Source: JAAZKA01 sp034926225
Lineage (GTDB): Bacteria; Bacillota; Clostridia; Oscillospirales; QAMX01
Direction: 5' to 3'
DNA length: 64,000 nucleotides
NCBI GenBank assembly: GCA_034926225.1
Contig: JAYFRF010000008.1
Location: 1-64,000, forward strand
The position numbers and the translations under genes are program-made. The notes under the pieces were generated by a model, which did not search any database, was not told where the DNA came from, and was given only the letters and a program-made list of their open reading frames with translations. Positions 43,736 to 51,673 of this stretch are shown piece after piece; the stretch's first letter is position 1, and every line of letters starts with the position of its first letter.

Positions 43736-43797
43736 ATATGATCCCCTTAAAGTAGACAGTGTCAATAAAAAACACTGCTATTCTAAGGGGATCATAT
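43736..43797. repeat. Long imperfect inverted repeat (IS end remnant or hairpin)
   Basis: Left arm starts ATATGATCCCCTTA and ends AGACAGTG; right arm starts CACTG and ends TAAGGGGATCATAT. The outer 14 bases are perfectly complementary, the inner part is imperfect, and an 11-base A-rich spacer lies between. It sits between convergent genes without T tracts. The GGGGATCAT-ATG-AAAA edge is reminiscent of IS3-family transposase 5' ends, so it may be two IS ends left together, or simply a bidirectional terminator. Confidence 0.6.
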
Positions 43798-43824
43798 GAA
43801 AATCCCTCCGGAGCGCGGGCTTTA

Positions 43825-44367
43825 TTACTTAGAATAGTCTCCGATCTCTCCCAGATGCTCGCCGACGGTAAAATAATGATAAGGCGAGTAGATCACAGGA
43901 TTGATTTCCCGCAGATCCAGAAAATCCAGTGCCGCAATATCCTCTCGGATGTTCGTTTTCTCGATCTGGGCAAAATACGTATGCGTCGTCCCGATCTCCA
44001 CGGTTTTGAGTAATCTGCATTCATAGCTAAACTTCGCGCCCGCGATCAGCGGAACATCCAGTACCTGTCCTTTTTCGATACTAACGTCTTTTGCACCCTC
44101 CCGGTCCCTCGTCGCCCGGTTATTACTTTCCGCAAATGGAAGAAGATCCGGCGTTACAATCGTCGCGGATAGGAACCCCGTTCTTTCGATATTGCTCTTT
44201 GTCCGCTTCGTCCCGTAGATGCTCACCACCAGGCACGGCGGTTCTCCCCAGGTATAGCTGACCCAGGATATCGGTGCGAAACGGGGCTTTGCGTCCTCGT
44301 CATATGTGCCGATTAAAAATACCTGCTGCGTGAAAAAGCCCGGAGTGACGCCTTCATATTTCAGCAT
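43825..44367 (-). CDS. Flavin reductase-like (FMN-binding split barrel) protein
   Basis: 180 aa. The pattern of FMN-binding flavin reductase/flavoredoxin proteins is visible: QVFLIGTYDEDAKPRFAPIS followed by SWVSYTWGEPPCLVVSI and SNIERTGFLSATIVTPDLL. Family members bind FMN and reduce flavins or act as electron carriers. It overlaps the upstream PPOX-type gene by 14 bases and is the last gene of the MarR operon. Confidence 0.78.
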   Translation of the reverse strand: MLKYEGVTPGFFTQQVFLIGTYDEDAKPRFAPISWVSYTWGEPPCLVVSIYGTKRTKSNIERTGFLSATIVTPDLLPFAESNNRATRDREGAKDVSIEKGQVLDVPLIAGAKFSYECRLLKTVEIGTTHTYFAQIEKTNIREDIAALDFLDLREINPVIYSPYHYFTVGEHLGEIGDYSK

Positions 44368-44794
44368 CGGTGAATTCCTCCAGCAAAAAAGTGTTGTTTT
44401 CTAGCCCGTGGTAATAATTACCCCACTCGGCCGTAAACTGATAGACGCAGTAATCCTCGTCCTCTATACCCTTTGGATAGTATACCTCAAAGCCCTCGCG
44501 CCATAAAAGCTTCTTATGATACGCATCCGTGCAGACCTCGATCGACCCGACCAGCATCAGTCCCTGAAACTCCGCTTCGTTGCAGAAATAGATACAGGCT
44601 TTGGGGTTTGCCCGGAACTGTGCGGCGCGTTTGGAGGACAGGTTTGTCGAAAAATAGTGCGTTTTGAGACCGTCATGCTGCAGCGCAAACATCGCTTTGG
44701 TATTCGGATAGCCGTTTGCGTCGATCGACGATACAAAAGCGTTCTTTGCGTTCTCCACCAGCGCAGCTATTTCACTTTTTATTTGATTCGTCAA
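44354..44794 (-). CDS. Pyridoxamine 5'-phosphate oxidase-related split-barrel protein
   Basis: 146 aa, the typical length of the small PPOX-like/general stress 26 family. Strands AFVSSIDANGYPNTKAMF, HYFSTNLSSKRAAQFRANPK and ACIYFCNEAEFQGLMLVG follow the fold closely. Members bind FMN, F420 or heme; the cofactor here is unknown. Third gene of the MarR operon. Confidence 0.78.
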   Translation of the reverse strand: MTNQIKSEIAALVENAKNAFVSSIDANGYPNTKAMFALQHDGLKTHYFSTNLSSKRAAQFRANPKACIYFCNEAEFQGLMLVGSIEVCTDAYHKKLLWREGFEVYYPKGIEDEDYCVYQFTAEWGNYYHGLENNTFLLEEFTDAEI

Positions 44795-44809
44795 AGGATA
44801 CGCCCTCCT

Positions 44810-45310
44810 TCATTCAATATTTGCATCGTAGCATCCGATATAATGCGCTATATGTTTGTGTTCCTCAAAATACTCTTCCAGCCCGTGCTCTTGTATATAT
44901 CTGCTGCCGTCAAGCCATGCTTTTCTGATATGCTCGGGTATGCCTTTTTCGCAGGGGAATTCCGGGCACTGCGCGCAAAAGTCCACATGGTGATTTTTCG
45001 CACACCCCGGAATGATGCATCCGGGTATGCAGCCGCCGCCCTCGCCACCGCATGTATGGCAACCCGAGCAGTTGGGCTGGCTGATCAATTCTCTTAACAT
45101 TTCATTGAAAATCTTAATTCGCTTCAGTTTTTCCGTCTGCTGTTCCGTAGGCGTGTCGCCGTAGCCTTTTACATGTCCGGAATACCAGCCTTTATACAGT
45201 TCTAAAAGCTTCGACGCATAATGAGGCACCCCTCCCTTCCTGTAGCCAAAGCAAGTGTAACACATCAGCGAGCATGGACCTACCGCGTTTTTGAGTTCCT
45301 CAGCCGTCAT
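44810..45310 (-). CDS. DUF3795-like Cys-rich protein
   Basis: 166 aa. Thirteen or so Cys, in CSLMCYTCFGY near the N-terminus, CSGCHTCGGEGGGC and GCIIPGCAKNHHVDFC in the middle and CPEFPCEKG. This matches DUF3795 proteins of anaerobes, which probably bind zinc or an iron-sulfur cluster. It overlaps the end of the MarR gene by 4 bases. Function is unknown. Confidence 0.75.
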   Translation of the reverse strand: MTAEELKNAVGPCSLMCYTCFGYRKGGVPHYASKLLELYKGWYSGHVKGYGDTPTEQQTEKLKRIKIFNEMLRELISQPNCSGCHTCGGEGGGCIPGCIIPGCAKNHHVDFCAQCPEFPCEKGIPEHIRKAWLDGSRYIQEHGLEEYFEEHKHIAHYIGCYDANIE

Positions 45311-45750
45311 ATTGTTTCCCCCGTGTTATATAAGTTTTGGAGTATTCGATTCAGCTTGCCTTCAAAGTCCCTGATTTCATCATCCGAAAACCCCCGGTAA
45401 AAAATCTCGGACATCTCGTCGGAAACCTCGTTATACTTATCCTGCAGCGACCGCGCCCTATCCGTCAGCCCAATCCGTATCTGCCTGCGGTCGGTATGAT
45501 CGTACTCACGCCGCACAAAATCGCCCTTCTCGAGTCTGTCCAGCATACTCGTCAGCGTCGTCTTGGCAAGTCCCGTCCGCCTTGACAACTCCACGATTGG
45601 CAGCCCGTCCTCCTGCCATAACACATATAGAATCCGCCCCTGCGCGCCGTTGAACTCTTCGATCCCAGAACGGATCAGCAGCCTTTCAAAGATACGGCCC
45701 CCGACCTGCTTGATCTGCGTCATCAGGAAACCGCCGTTTGTCTTGATCAG
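45307..45750 (-). CDS. MarR family transcriptional regulator (apparent CTG start)
   Basis: 147 aa if started at CTG 45750. Winged helix: FNGAQGRILYVLW, SRRTGLAKTTLTSMLDRLEK (recognition helix) and the wing FVRREYDHTDRRQIRIGLT. The N-terminal residues IKTNGGFLMTQIKQVGGRIF read like the conserved N-terminus of related MarR proteins. AAGGAGG lies 9 bases before CTG 45750, while ATG 45723 (138 aa) has no binding site and no other standard codon is in frame. A perfect palindrome overlaps its own promoter, so it is probably autoregulated. It heads a four-gene operon. Confidence 0.82.
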   Translation of the reverse strand: MIKTNGGFLMTQIKQVGGRIFERLLIRSGIEEFNGAQGRILYVLWQEDGLPIVELSRRTGLAKTTLTSMLDRLEKGDFVRREYDHTDRRQIRIGLTDRARSLQDKYNEVSDEMSEIFYRGFSDDEIRDFEGKLNRILQNLYNTGETI

Positions 45751-45765
45751 ATATCATCGCCTCCT

Positions 45766-45786
45766 TATATAGTATTGTACTATATA
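45766..45786 (-). promoter_or_regulatory. MarR operator palindrome
   Basis: A perfect 9-3-9 palindrome, half-sites TATATAGTA and TACTATATA, covers the -10 box (45779-45774). Such placement is typical for MarR autorepression. Confidence 0.75.
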
Positions 45787-45802
45787 GGATTATCTGTGTC
45801 AA
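45774..45802 (-). promoter_or_regulatory. SigA promoter of the MarR operon
   Basis: On the minus strand TTGACA (45802-45797), 17-base spacer, TACAAT (45779-45774). The expected start of transcription is about 45767, so the SD AAGGAGG (45766-45760) is at the very 5' end of the mRNA. Confidence 0.8.
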
Positions 45803-45840
45803 GTATGAGCGCATCGTAAAACAAAGATTTTATCGCGCAA

Positions 45841-45874
45841 AGCGGGCGGACAAACGTAGATTTGTCCGCCCGCT
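45841..45874 (-). terminator. Hairpin after the DUF5107 gene
   Basis: Perfect 14-base stem AGCGGGCGGACAAA / TTTGTCCGCCCGCT with a 6-base loop, 8 bases after the stop. T tract is weak on the minus strand. Confidence 0.65.
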
Positions 45875-45881
45875 GATATGA

Positions 45882-47951
45882 TTACTTCTTTTCTGTCGCC
45901 GCCGACATGCGGAAATCGATACTCGCCGGCGGGTCATATTCGCGCTTCACACGTGCCAGCAGCTCGTCGTCGTATGGAATCTCCTCCGAAAGAGCCACCT
46001 TCTTCGCCTTCCAGCGATACCACAGCTCCGAAGTCGAGTTTTCCCCTTCCCGTATGACGGCGAATTCCCTGTCAAAGAGCGACTCCACGAAGTCGAGCTC
46101 CCCGGCCTCCAGCGCCGCAAAGCCCGCCAGCAGTGAAATTCGATCCTTTTTCGCAAGGTTTGCCGGTATCGTTTGGTAAAACGCCCACGCGTCACCGTAC
46201 TCCTTCCGGTGATTCAGAAATGCGAGGTATTCCTCCGCAAAGCCCTGATCGACAAACGCTTCCGGGAGCCGGAACAGCCGCTCATAGCAGGCAAGCGCCA
46301 TCGGCTCGTTTCCGTCGAGCGCATATAGCTTCCCGAGATTCCGCAGCGCCCAAACGTTCTCCCTGCACGCGAGACTCTTTTCAAACAGTGCCCGCGCTGC
46401 CGGGAAGTCCCCCTCCTCCGCCGTCATGATGCCGGCGTGCAGATACGCGTGCCAATTTTGGTTCTCCGGTTTCTTGAGCACCGCAAAAAGCAGCCGCTTC
46501 CAGTCCGCATGCGTCACATACGCGCACGGTATTTTCTCCGGCGCAGCATCCGGGAATCGCCCGTCCAGCAGCAGCGAAAACCACGGCATCTGGTCTTCTC
46601 CCATCGTTTCCTCCGGGAAAACCATCCCGCCCGTATCGTAGGCGCAACCAAGCTTTTCACGGCGCGCAAGCTCCAGCGCACCGAACCCGGAGCCGGCGTG
46701 CAACATCTCGCCCGGTTTCTCGTCCGCGAGCTTCCGATACCGCACGAGCAAGGTGTTTAAATCGTCCCCCGTGATCTCCCCATGCACACGCTCGGACAGC
46801 GCTTCCCGCGCCGCCGCCCAATCCATGCTCTGCAAAGACCCCGGTTCCACGTACAGACTACCGAACGCCTGCACAAAATCGATTGTCTCGCGCGGCTCCA
46901 TGATCAGCCCGTGTCCCTGCGTCGGTGCAAGCCCCGCCTGTATCTCGAAAAAGTCGCCCTTCCCCGGCTCCGCAAGGAAATCCCGCCATTTCTGTCCGCC
47001 GGCGCTGACGCCCCAGCAGAACATCTTATGGTAGCGCAGCGCGTTCGTCGACGCTTCGTACATGACAAGCCCGTCCGGATACGCCGCGGCTTCCCAAGGC
47101 ATCGGCTCCGTTTGCGGTATCTGGAAGAAGTAGTCCGTCGCAAACGGATAATTCCTCGGATAGCTGACGTCCACCTCCGGCACCGCGTCCAGATACGGTA
47201 CCTTACCGACCGCCATGTTCGACGCTCCCTTAGGGAGCTTTGCCATCTGCTCCCGCGACATATAATAAATCACTTCGTCCGTCGCGGAAAAGACGCGCAC
47301 GCCGTCTACCTCAGGCAGGTCGATATTTGTCCACCAGTACGTGGACATCGGCGCGTCCGTTGGGTTGACAATCTTCGCGTACAGGTATAAAAACTTTGCG
47401 CCGTGCGGCAGATGGAAGTCCATCTGATAAAACACGCCCTTGCAGCGCTCATACTCGTACATGCGCAGAAATTCTTCCCCGTTGTCATCGGTGCATTTCG
47501 CGGCAAACAGCGGCGAGCAGGTCAGGAAGTGATGCCCAAACTGAGAGCAGTTAAATTCGATACCCGTCGAGAGCCACGCGTCACGAATAGCGAGATTCCC
47601 CGGCTGGAATACGGGGTTATTATGTACCAGCTCCCGTTCACTCACCTTATCGTACAGCGACGTGAGTCTGCCGCCGTACTCGGGGTAAAACACCGCGCGA
47701 AGATTCTCGTTTTCCAGCACGATCGATTTGATTCCCATCGGCGCGCGCGCGCGTCCGTAGCGATCCTGCATACGATATGGCAGGATGCGGTTTGCGCACT
47801 CGTAGCCGACAAGCTTACGGTGGCGTTCGGTCATCGACGGATGGAACGCCGCCGGTTCCCAGGAATGCTTCCGGTCGCGGAACACCGGTAGAGGATTTTC
47901 CCCCTCGAGTGGGGCGCCGTTCTTGTAGTCCGGGCGGATGGTAACGCTCAT
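45882..47951 (-). CDS. DUF5107 protein with galactose-mutarotase-like and TPR regions
   Basis: 689 aa. The N-terminal part (residues about 55-375) resembles the beta-sandwich of aldose-epimerase-like DUF5107 proteins: VLENENLRAVFYPEYGGRLT, LVHNNPVFQPGNLAIRDAW, GIEFNCSQFGH. The second part (about residues 400-660) is helical with TPR-like units (YLHAGIMTAEEGDFPAARAL, ALRNLGKLYALDGNEPMALA). No signal peptide. DUF5107 genes usually accompany sugar metabolism, often as putative carbohydrate-binding or isomerising proteins. It begins 21 bases after the PilT-like gene with GGAGGG, so it may share that operon, although the function looks unrelated. Confidence 0.8.
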   Translation of the reverse strand: MSVTIRPDYKNGAPLEGENPLPVFRDRKHSWEPAAFHPSMTERHRKLVGYECANRILPYRMQDRYGRARAPMGIKSIVLENENLRAVFYPEYGGRLTSLYDKVSERELVHNNPVFQPGNLAIRDAWLSTGIEFNCSQFGHHFLTCSPLFAAKCTDDNGEEFLRMYEYERCKGVFYQMDFHLPHGAKFLYLYAKIVNPTDAPMSTYWWTNIDLPEVDGVRVFSATDEVIYYMSREQMAKLPKGASNMAVGKVPYLDAVPEVDVSYPRNYPFATDYFFQIPQTEPMPWEAAAYPDGLVMYEASTNALRYHKMFCWGVSAGGQKWRDFLAEPGKGDFFEIQAGLAPTQGHGLIMEPRETIDFVQAFGSLYVEPGSLQSMDWAAAREALSERVHGEITGDDLNTLLVRYRKLADEKPGEMLHAGSGFGALELARREKLGCAYDTGGMVFPEETMGEDQMPWFSLLLDGRFPDAAPEKIPCAYVTHADWKRLLFAVLKKPENQNWHAYLHAGIMTAEEGDFPAARALFEKSLACRENVWALRNLGKLYALDGNEPMALACYERLFRLPEAFVDQGFAEEYLAFLNHRKEYGDAWAFYQTIPANLAKKDRISLLAGFAALEAGELDFVESLFDREFAVIREGENSTSELWYRWKAKKVALSEEIPYDDELLARVKREYDPPASIDFRMSAATEKK

Positions 47952-47972
47952 AAACGATCCCTCCAGTATAAT

Positions 47973-49040
47973 TTACAGCCCTCTGGCAAGCTTTCGCTCT
48001 AACGCATCGCTGTTTTGGCTATATAACAGCGCCGTTTCCTTGGTAATCGTTCCTTCTTTATACAGTGCCGCAAGGCTTGCGTCCATGGATATCATCCCGC
48101 TGTCCTGAGACGAGCCGATGATCGCGTCAAGCTGATGCAGCTTCGCTTCTCGGATCATGTTGCGAATCGCATTCGTGACCGGCACCACCTCGAACACCGG
48201 CATGAGCGAATTTTCAAGCGTTGGTACCAGCTGCATCGAAATGACCTCCATCATCACCATGGCAAGCTGCGCGCGGATCTGCTGCTGCTGATTCGGCGGG
48301 AACACGTCGATGATGCGGTCGATCGTATTCGCCGCGCCGAGCGTCTGCAGCGTCGATATGACGAGATGCCCCGTCTCCGCTGCCGTCATCGCCGTTTGGA
48401 TCGTCTCGTAATCGCGCATTTCCCCCAGCAAAATAACATCCGGCGACTGCCGCAGCGCAGCACGCAGCGCCGTTGCGTAGCTCTCCGTATCGGTCGTGAT
48501 CTCCCGCTGCGTCACAACAGACTGCTGATGCCTGTGCAGGTACTCAATCGGATCCTCCAGTGTAATGATATGGGCGCTGCGTGTCCGGTTGATCTCATTG
48601 ATGATGCAGGCAAGCGTCGTCGTCTTCCCAGACCCGGCGGGACCCGTGACGACCACAAATCCCCGCTTCAGCTTCGCAACGTCGATCACAGCCTGCGGGA
48701 TATGCAGCGTGTGATAATCCGGCAACTCGAAGCGTACCACACGGATGACCGCCGCATAAGAACCGCGCTGCTTGAACACATTCGCACGAAACCGTGAAAC
48801 GCCGAGGACTGCGAACGAAAAATCGTCGTCACCGCTTTTCTCCAGCTTCTTCATACTGCGCCCACGCGCCATCGCATACACCTCGCGCACAAACGCATCC
48901 GTATCCTCCGGCATCAGGCGTATAGTATCCTGCGGCGTAATCACACCGTCAATTTTATAGGTATGCGGCGTGCCGGGTATGATAAAAATATCCGAGGCCC
49001 GTTCTTCTACCGCTTTTTGTAAGATTTCGCCCGCATTCAT
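47973..49040 (-). CDS. Second PilT-like ATPase with altered His box
   Basis: 355 aa. PilT/PilU core: Asp-box TLEDPIEYL, Walker A GPAGSGKTTT, Walker B QSPDVILLGEMRDYET. The His box reads HLVISTLQTLGA, so the second conserved His (LHT in the pilT at 31103) is Gln. Retains a PilT-type N-terminal PAS-like domain (ASDIFIIPGTPHTYKIDG). ATG 49040 overlaps the stop of the upstream gene by 4 bases; the in-frame ATG at 49058 lies inside that gene. It is the only motor ATPase of this operon; no PilB-type partner is adjacent. Confidence 0.88.
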   Translation of the reverse strand: MNAGEILQKAVEERASDIFIIPGTPHTYKIDGVITPQDTIRLMPEDTDAFVREVYAMARGRSMKKLEKSGDDDFSFAVLGVSRFRANVFKQRGSYAAVIRVVRFELPDYHTLHIPQAVIDVAKLKRGFVVVTGPAGSGKTTTLACIINEINRTRSAHIITLEDPIEYLHRHQQSVVTQREITTDTESYATALRAALRQSPDVILLGEMRDYETIQTAMTAAETGHLVISTLQTLGAANTIDRIIDVFPPNQQQQIRAQLAMVMMEVISMQLVPTLENSLMPVFEVVPVTNAIRNMIREAKLHQLDAIIGSSQDSGMISMDASLAALYKEGTITKETALLYSQNSDALERKLARGL

Positions 49041-49393
49041 TCGTCGTTTCCTTCCCAAACCGGTAAGCTGTTATCCATTTCCGCGTCGCTTGTGATCAGG
49101 ACCCTCCAGACGACGGCCTTTCCGTCCCCATCCAGCTCCACATGCAGTGTCCGGCCTTCGTCTATCGGAAAATCAGCCGCCGCATTCGCCGCTGCGTCTC
49201 CCCGGATTAACTCCGCGCGCCAGATTTCCGCTTCCGTATCCGCTTTATAATACGCCGCGGCCGCGGCGGCATACCGTCCGGCAAGTTCCCGGTCACTAAG
49301 CGCTTCCGCAAGCGACAGTACCGAAAACAGCGTCAGCGCAAGCACGATAAGTACCAGCAGCATCGACGGCAACCCGATATACCTAAGCTTCAC
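49037..49393 (-). CDS. Small bitopic pilus-operon protein
   Basis: 118 aa, not recognised. One N-terminal membrane helix (LPSMLLVLIVLALTLFSVLS, about residues 8-27) and an extracytoplasmic domain with AAAAAAYYKADTEAEIWRAE, like the helix after a pseudopilin membrane anchor but without a prepilin cleavage site. It overlaps genes on both sides by 4 bases. Probably a structural part of the second pilus-like machine. Confidence 0.62.
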   Translation of the reverse strand: MKLRYIGLPSMLLVLIVLALTLFSVLSLAEALSDRELAGRYAAAAAAYYKADTEAEIWRAELIRGDAAANAAADFPIDEGRTLHVELDGDGKAVVWRVLITSDAEMDNSLPVWEGNDE

Positions 49394-49818
49394 CGCATAC
49401 CGCTCCCTTCATCCGCCTTTGCTCTGGCCGCCGTCAGCGTATAGACCTCCCCGTCTCCGTACCTCACATCAATATTCGCTGTCCATACCGCGTCGCCCCG
49501 TATGATGACAACTCCCGCATGATACGCCGCGTCGGTTTCCGTCGTGGGAAGCCAGTTTGCGTCATAGGCGATCTCGTAGGTGTCCTCTCCCGTTTTGCGG
49601 CATCCCAAATCCTCGAAGGCAGCGTTTCCTTCTGCCTTAAAGCTCTCCGCCAGCGTCTGCGCCGCCAACACCGCGCCGTTTAAGTCGCGGGCATCCCGAC
49701 TCATGCGGTCTGCCTTCAAAAAAGCCGTCAAGCATACTCCCGCGCATAGGGAAAACACAAGGATCGAAAAGATCAGCTCCATTAAAAAAAGCGAGGGCCC
49801 GGCGCGTTTATTCGTCAT
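49390..49818 (-). CDS. Pseudopilin-like protein
   Basis: 142 aa. N-terminus MTNKRAGPSLFLMELIFSIL with a hydrophobic helix and a Glu at the fifth position after a possible cleavage point (SLFLME), though the classical G^FTLVE is absent. The extracytoplasmic part has LNGAVLAAQTLAESFKAEGN, as in minor pilins. It overlaps the upstream gene by 11 bases and the downstream one by 4. Whether the PilD at 23109 processes it is open. Confidence 0.65.
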   Translation of the reverse strand: MTNKRAGPSLFLMELIFSILVFSLCAGVCLTAFLKADRMSRDARDLNGAVLAAQTLAESFKAEGNAAFEDLGCRKTGEDTYEIAYDANWLPTTETDAAYHAGVVIIRGDAVWTANIDVRYGDGEVYTLTAARAKADEGSGMR

Positions 49819-50281
49819 CCGTCAGTCCTCCGCTCTTAAGCATCACAGCCGTACTGCCCCCGTCCGTGCGTATCCCCAAAAGTGTGTCCGAAAGCCGCTT
49901 GAAGGCGATCTCCCCTTTTAGTACCCGTTCGCCGTCCTCCGGCGTCAACCCCGAACCGCTTTCACAGTACAATTCGCAAATACTGCCGTCCAAGCAGTAA
50001 ATATACGTCTCATACACGCTGTCCCCGACGGTTTCGCGCATGACAAGCGCCTCTCCGTCTCCAAAGGGCCGCAGCTCCACGCTTCCCTCTATGTCGTTTT
50101 GCCGAAGCTTATTCGTCACATAAGCGAGCGCCGTCGCACCCGCATAGTTTTCCTCATTCCGCGCGACGATGTTTTCGTATACCTGCTGGCCGATCAGGAC
50201 GACAAACAATGCGCAAAATGTAAACAGCAGCGCCGGTATGGCGACAAACAGCGCATCCACGCGCATCTTTTCTGTCCGCAC
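49808..50281 (-). CDS. DUF4860-like bitopic protein
   Basis: 157 aa. Membrane helix at residues about 9-30 (ALFVAIPALLFTFCALFVVL), then an extracytoplasmic beta-rich domain (ATALAYVTNKLRQNDIEGSV, YCLDGSICELYCESG). From memory it resembles DUF4860 proteins, which are found next to pilus-like genes in Clostridia. Probably a minor pilin-type component. Family function unknown. Confidence 0.6.
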   Translation of the reverse strand: MRTEKMRVDALFVAIPALLFTFCALFVVLIGQQVYENIVARNEENYAGATALAYVTNKLRQNDIEGSVELRPFGDGEALVMRETVGDSVYETYIYCLDGSICELYCESGSGLTPEDGERVLKGEIAFKRLSDTLLGIRTDGGSTAVMLKSGGLTDDE

Positions 50282-50285
50282 CGGC

Positions 50286-50597
50286 TTATCCTCCGTTTTG
50301 ATTTGCCAATATCGTGATATCCGGCAGCAAATTGTCCGCGAACACCGTGTAATACACGGTGTATTTCTCCCGATCGATCGTCAGTCCATACCGGCTCTCC
50401 ATATACGCAAGCGACGGCGGATACCGTCCCTCGATCGCATAGCACTGCACCGCCGCCCGTCGGATTGCCGTCTCCAGCGTCCGCGCGCTTTCGTCTTCCG
50501 TTTTCGCGTCAATCCGTCCCGTACCGGCGATCAGCAGCGCGAGCGCCGCAATCCCCACGAGAGACGGCAAAAGATACGACGCAATTTTCTTCCTCAT
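50286..50597 (-). CDS. Small bitopic protein of the second pilus-like operon
   Basis: 103 aa. One N-terminal membrane span (residues about 6-24), then RTLETAIRRAAVQCYAIEGR YPPSL-type sequence typical for the region behind the helix of GspG-like pseudopilins (here with YPPSLAYMESRYGL). No prepilin leader. It lies 6 bases after the PilC-like gene. Confidence 0.62.
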   Translation of the reverse strand: MRKKIASYLLPSLVGIAALALLIAGTGRIDAKTEDESARTLETAIRRAAVQCYAIEGRYPPSLAYMESRYGLTIDREKYTVYYTVFADNLLPDITILANQNGG

Positions 50598-50603
50598 ACC
50601 GCT

Positions 50604-51662
50604 TTATCCGATCGTGGCCAGCATCCCGATAAGCGGCAGCATCACCGCAAGCAGGATCAGCCCCACCGACACCGACATCACGGCGACTAAGGTCGGCTCC
50701 AGTCTGCCGACCGCCGTCTCAATCGCTTCCTCCGCCGCCTCCGCGCTGTCCCTCGCGATGCGTTCCATCACTTCGTCAAGCTGCCCCGACCGATTTCCCA
50801 CCGCGATCATCTGCATTTGCCGCTTTGAAAACACGCTCATCCCCCGAAGCACGTCCATGAAGTCCTGCTCCCCGTCCAAGGCCCCCGCGCCTTTCAGCGC
50901 GGCTTTGCGGATATCCTCCTGTACGATCACGTCAGCGGCGAGCGTAAAGCCCTCCGGCATACCAAGCCCGCTTTGTAAGCTTAAAGCCAGCACCTCGGCA
51001 AACCGCCGCACCGCCGTATGCCGCACAATCGCGCTTTTCCGCCAGATGGCAGCCCGCGCTTTGCGATACAGCGGATTCGTACCCCTTGCGCCGAGTATCC
51101 GATAGGCCGCAAACAGCGCCGCCGCCAATAACAGGAATGCAAAACAGACGACCGTCAGCACCGTACCCGCATGAACCGCGCCTTCGGCTGCCGCCGAGAG
51201 GGACGCGCCCTTCTGCTCGTACACGCGCTCAAAAACCGGGATTACCCGCGTCAACAGTACAAACAGCACCGCGAGCAGCATCAATACCATCGTCATCGGG
51301 TACACTACGGCGCTTCGCACCGCCCGCTCCAACGCATCCTCATGACTGTAATACTCCGACAGCCGCCGCATACAGACGTCCAGCGTGCCGGTTTTTCTTC
51401 CGACCTTTGTCATCCGCAGCAGATAACACGGAAAAAGGCCCGCATCGGCCAAGGCCGTGTCAAAAGGGGTCCCTCCTGCCACAGCGTCGGCGATTAGAGC
51501 CAGGTTTTCTCGATCCTCTTCCCCGGCGGCGTCCTCCGCCAGGATATCCATCGTACTGTCAATCGGCATTCCCGCATCCAACAGCAGCGAGATTTGCAGG
51601 CAGAACGCCGAAAGCTCCCGCGCATTGTACGGACGCGGCGGCTTTTTTTTCTTTATTCTCAT
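50604..51662 (-). CDS. Second T2SF/PilC-like platform protein
   Basis: 352 aa, shorter than the PilC at 23907 (396 aa). Two T2SF domains: ELSAFCLQISLLLDAGMPID and RFAEVLALSLQSGLGMPEGF begin them. Membrane spans near residues 120-145, 165-190 and 325-350. It starts 11 bases after the transglutaminase-like lipoprotein gene. It should form the membrane platform for the PilT-like ATPase of this operon. Confidence 0.85.
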   Translation of the reverse strand: MRIKKKKPPRPYNARELSAFCLQISLLLDAGMPIDSTMDILAEDAAGEEDRENLALIADAVAGGTPFDTALADAGLFPCYLLRMTKVGRKTGTLDVCMRRLSEYYSHEDALERAVRSAVVYPMTMVLMLLAVLFVLLTRVIPVFERVYEQKGASLSAAAEGAVHAGTVLTVVCFAFLLLAAALFAAYRILGARGTNPLYRKARAAIWRKSAIVRHTAVRRFAEVLALSLQSGLGMPEGFTLAADVIVQEDIRKAALKGAGALDGEQDFMDVLRGMSVFSKRQMQMIAVGNRSGQLDEVMERIARDSAEAAEEAIETAVGRLEPTLVAVMSVSVGLILLAVMLPLIGMLATIG

Positions 51663-51673
51663 CTATTTTTAGA

